A stretch of DNA of 64,000 bases from JAFDZW01 sp964404255 (GTDB taxonomy: Bacteria > Bacteroidota > Ignavibacteria > Palsa-1295): positions 1 to 64,000 of the forward strand of contig CAYOJJ010000012.1 in the NCBI GenBank assembly GCA_964404255.1. The letters are read 5' to 3'. Below the pieces are notes generated by a model. The model had not been told where the DNA came from. It was given only the letters and a program-made list of their open reading frames with translations, and searched no databases. This document shows positions 62,648 through 64,000 of the stretch, one piece after another. A program made the translations under genes and the position numbers. Position 1 is the first letter of the stretch. Each line of letters starts with the position of its first letter.

Positions 62648-62677
62648 TCGTACTAAAGGAATAAAGTCGTTAGAAAA

Positions 62678-63760
62678 TTATCGTTTGAGCTTGGGATCGA
62701 AGGCGTCGCGAAGTCCGTCTCCGAATAGGTTGAACGCAAAAACAGCCAGCATAATTGCCAGCGCCGGGTAAATGGTCAATCCCCAATTCGAACCGGCAGC
62801 AATGTAGCCATAGCCGTCATAGATCATCTGTCCCCACGTAGAAGTCGGTGGTTGAACGCCTAAGCCAAGGAATGAAAGTGAAGCTTCGTAAATAATTGCA
62901 GTAGCAAAACCGGCCGTTGCAATAACAATAATAGGGCCGATAGCATTAGGCAGGATATGCCGGAAGATCGCACGCATATTTCCGAGACCAAGAGCACGAG
63001 TAGCCTCGACATATTCGGTCTCACGAAGCGAGAAGAATTGCCCGCGAACGATACGAGCCATATCTACCCACCCGGTTATACCGATAGCAAAAACAGTTTG
63101 GATAAAGCCGAGACCAAGAGCGATCGAAATAGAAATAACAAGTAAGATCGGTGGGATAGACCAAAACACATTCGTCAGCCAACTGACAGCCTCGTCCACC
63201 CAACCGCGGTAAAAGCCCGCCAATGCTCCCAGTAACACTCCAATAACGATCGAGAGCAATTCCGAGAAGAAGGCAACCGTCAGTGAGACTCTCGCTCCGT
63301 AGATCAATCGGGAAAGAACATCGCGGCCATAGCGATCGGTACCAAGAAGGTATACCGGTTCTTCATGCCATTGCTTCTCCGACGAACCGGCAAGCTTGGA
63401 TAACGGAAGTTTTCTTGTATTTCCTTCCACCGTTATCATTATTACTTCATTACCGGAAACCTGATAGCTTTCAATCGGGATAGGAACCGGTCCCTGATCC
63501 TGCACGTCGTTTGTGCGTAAAATCACATTCCCCTTGAATCCACTCGGTTTTGTTGCATACTCAAGTATTTGAAGGTTAGGATCACTCGGAGCCAGAAAAC
63601 CAGCAAAAACTGCAATAAGAATAATCAGAATAGTCACATAAAAGCCAGCCATAGCCAGCTTATTACGCTTCAATCGTTTCCAGGAATAGTACCAAAGCGA
63701 CCGCGAAGGTTGTACGGCGGCCGATTCAGCGGTGGTTGTTGTGGTTTCCGGAGTTGCCAT
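62678..63760 (-). CDS. Peptide ABC transporter permease (DppC/OppC type)
   Basis: This 360-residue inner-membrane permease has an N-terminal OppC_N helix (about residues 38-58), an extracytoplasmic insert of about 90 residues with VYLLGTDRYGRDVLSRLIYGARVSL-type residues at its end, and the EAA loop EATRALGLGNMRAIFRHILPN. It starts 14 bases after the preceding permease. Peptide specificity is assumed from the family; nickel transport is possible. Confidence 0.93.
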   Translation of the reverse strand: MATPETTTTTAESAAVQPSRSLWYYSWKRLKRNKLAMAGFYVTILIILIAVFAGFLAPSDPNLQILEYATKPSGFKGNVILRTNDVQDQGPVPIPIESYQVSGNEVIMITVEGNTRKLPLSKLAGSSEKQWHEEPVYLLGTDRYGRDVLSRLIYGARVSLTVAFFSELLSIVIGVLLGALAGFYRGWVDEAVSWLTNVFWSIPPILLVISISIALGLGFIQTVFAIGITGWVDMARIVRGQFFSLRETEYVEATRALGLGNMRAIFRHILPNAIGPIIVIATAGFATAIIYEASLSFLGLGVQPPTSTWGQMIYDGYGYIAAGSNWGLTIYPALAIMLAVFAFNLFGDGLRDAFDPKLKR

Positions 63761-63774
63761 TGGCTGCCTATGGG

Positions 63775-64000
63775 TTAGAGTTTTACCTTCGGATCGAGTT
63801 TGGCGTATACTATATCTACTATATAGTTGATCACAACAAACACTACGGCGGAAAATAGAACCGTCCCCTGAATGGTCGGGAAATCCGATCGTGGAATGGC
63901 ATCGAATGCCAAGGCGCCGATACCCGGCCAGTTAAAAATATACTCGATAAAGAAAGCGCCGGTAAGTAAGGCAGCAAGCCAGGAGCCCACCGTCGTCACT
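63775..64000 (-). CDS. Peptide ABC transporter permease (DppB/OppB type), C-terminal part
   Basis: About 75 C-terminal residues of the partner permease are visible. The fragment has the family ending FFIEYIFNWPGIGALAFDAI, a PTIQGTVLFSAVVFVVINYIVDIVYAKLDPKVKL-type last helix (about residues 41-74), and the stop at 63775. The start lies beyond the window's right edge. It is cut by the edge rather than broken. Confidence 0.9.
   Translation of the reverse strand, partial: VTTVGSWLAALLTGAFFIEYIFNWPGIGALAFDAIPRSDFPTIQGTVLFSAVVFVVINYIVDIVYAKLDPKVKL

Overview
The window is one contiguous piece of a bacterial chromosome, densely packed with core genes. No phage, IS element, CRISPR array, rRNA or tRNA was recognised. 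The organism looks like a member of the Bacteroidota/Chlorobiota (FCB) group. The signs are a secreted protein with a type IX secretion sorting domain, a TonB-dependent receptor, the alternative Bacteroidota-type GlmU, an OmpA protein with thrombospondin-3 repeats, a 2-oxoglutarate:ferredoxin oxidoreductase subunit, and intergenic matches to the Bacteroidota -7 promoter box TAnnTTTG. A deep FCB lineage such as Kapabacteria or Ignavibacteria is a guess only; no phylogenetic test could be run.

Layout. 1-2.9 kb: the start of rpsL (minus strand, cut by the window edge), a 328-base AT-rich divergent spacer, and a large OmpA-type protein with fifteen exact 23-residue calcium-type repeats. 3-11.2 kb (minus): rpmF-plsX-fabH-fabD-[cysteine-cluster protein]-fabG-acpP-fabF-rnc-flippase, the classical fatty-acid cluster with one unusual insertion. 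11.4-14.1 kb (plus): ymdB-folD-nadK, overlapping. 14.1-19.1 kb (minus): sensor kinase, sigma-54-type regulator, CPBP protease and cdsA, all overlapping. 19.2-21.4 kb: purL. 21.5-35.1 kb (minus): asnS-nuoJKLMN-nnr-ccmBCDEF, a probable long respiratory operon that includes an unlisted 42-codon ccmD and a CcmE with a CxxxY haem motif. 35.1-36.5 kb: ffh. 36.6-41.1 kb (minus): a TPP riboswitch controlling a TonB receptor, thiamine pyrophosphokinase and a Na+/solute symporter. 41.2-43 kb: a T9SS-exported LamG-like protein. 43-48.8 kb (minus): M16 peptidase-ald-nuoG-nuoH-nuoI. 48.9-55.5 kb: ruvA, pgk/gap, a DUF2520 Rossmann protein, an M29 aminopeptidase, rpmE and GlmU. 55.5-57.9 kb (minus): DUF4159-dapB-dapA. 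58-61.5 kb: a solitary sdhB, a TlpA-like lipoprotein and a solitary korA. 61.6-64 kb (minus): a Dpp/Opp peptide ABC transporter, cut by the window edge.

Together the genes describe an aerobic or respiring heterotroph. It has complex I (split over two loci), cytochrome c maturation, type II fatty-acid synthesis, meso-DAP/lysine synthesis, glycolysis or gluconeogenesis, and scavenging of peptides and thiamine. Points worth a second look are the variant Ccm system, the envelope-signalling operon ending in cdsA, the cysteine-cluster protein inside the fab operon, the riboswitch attenuator, and a set of -7 boxes that includes a 15-base element shared by two TTG-start genes and two apparently leaderless genes.
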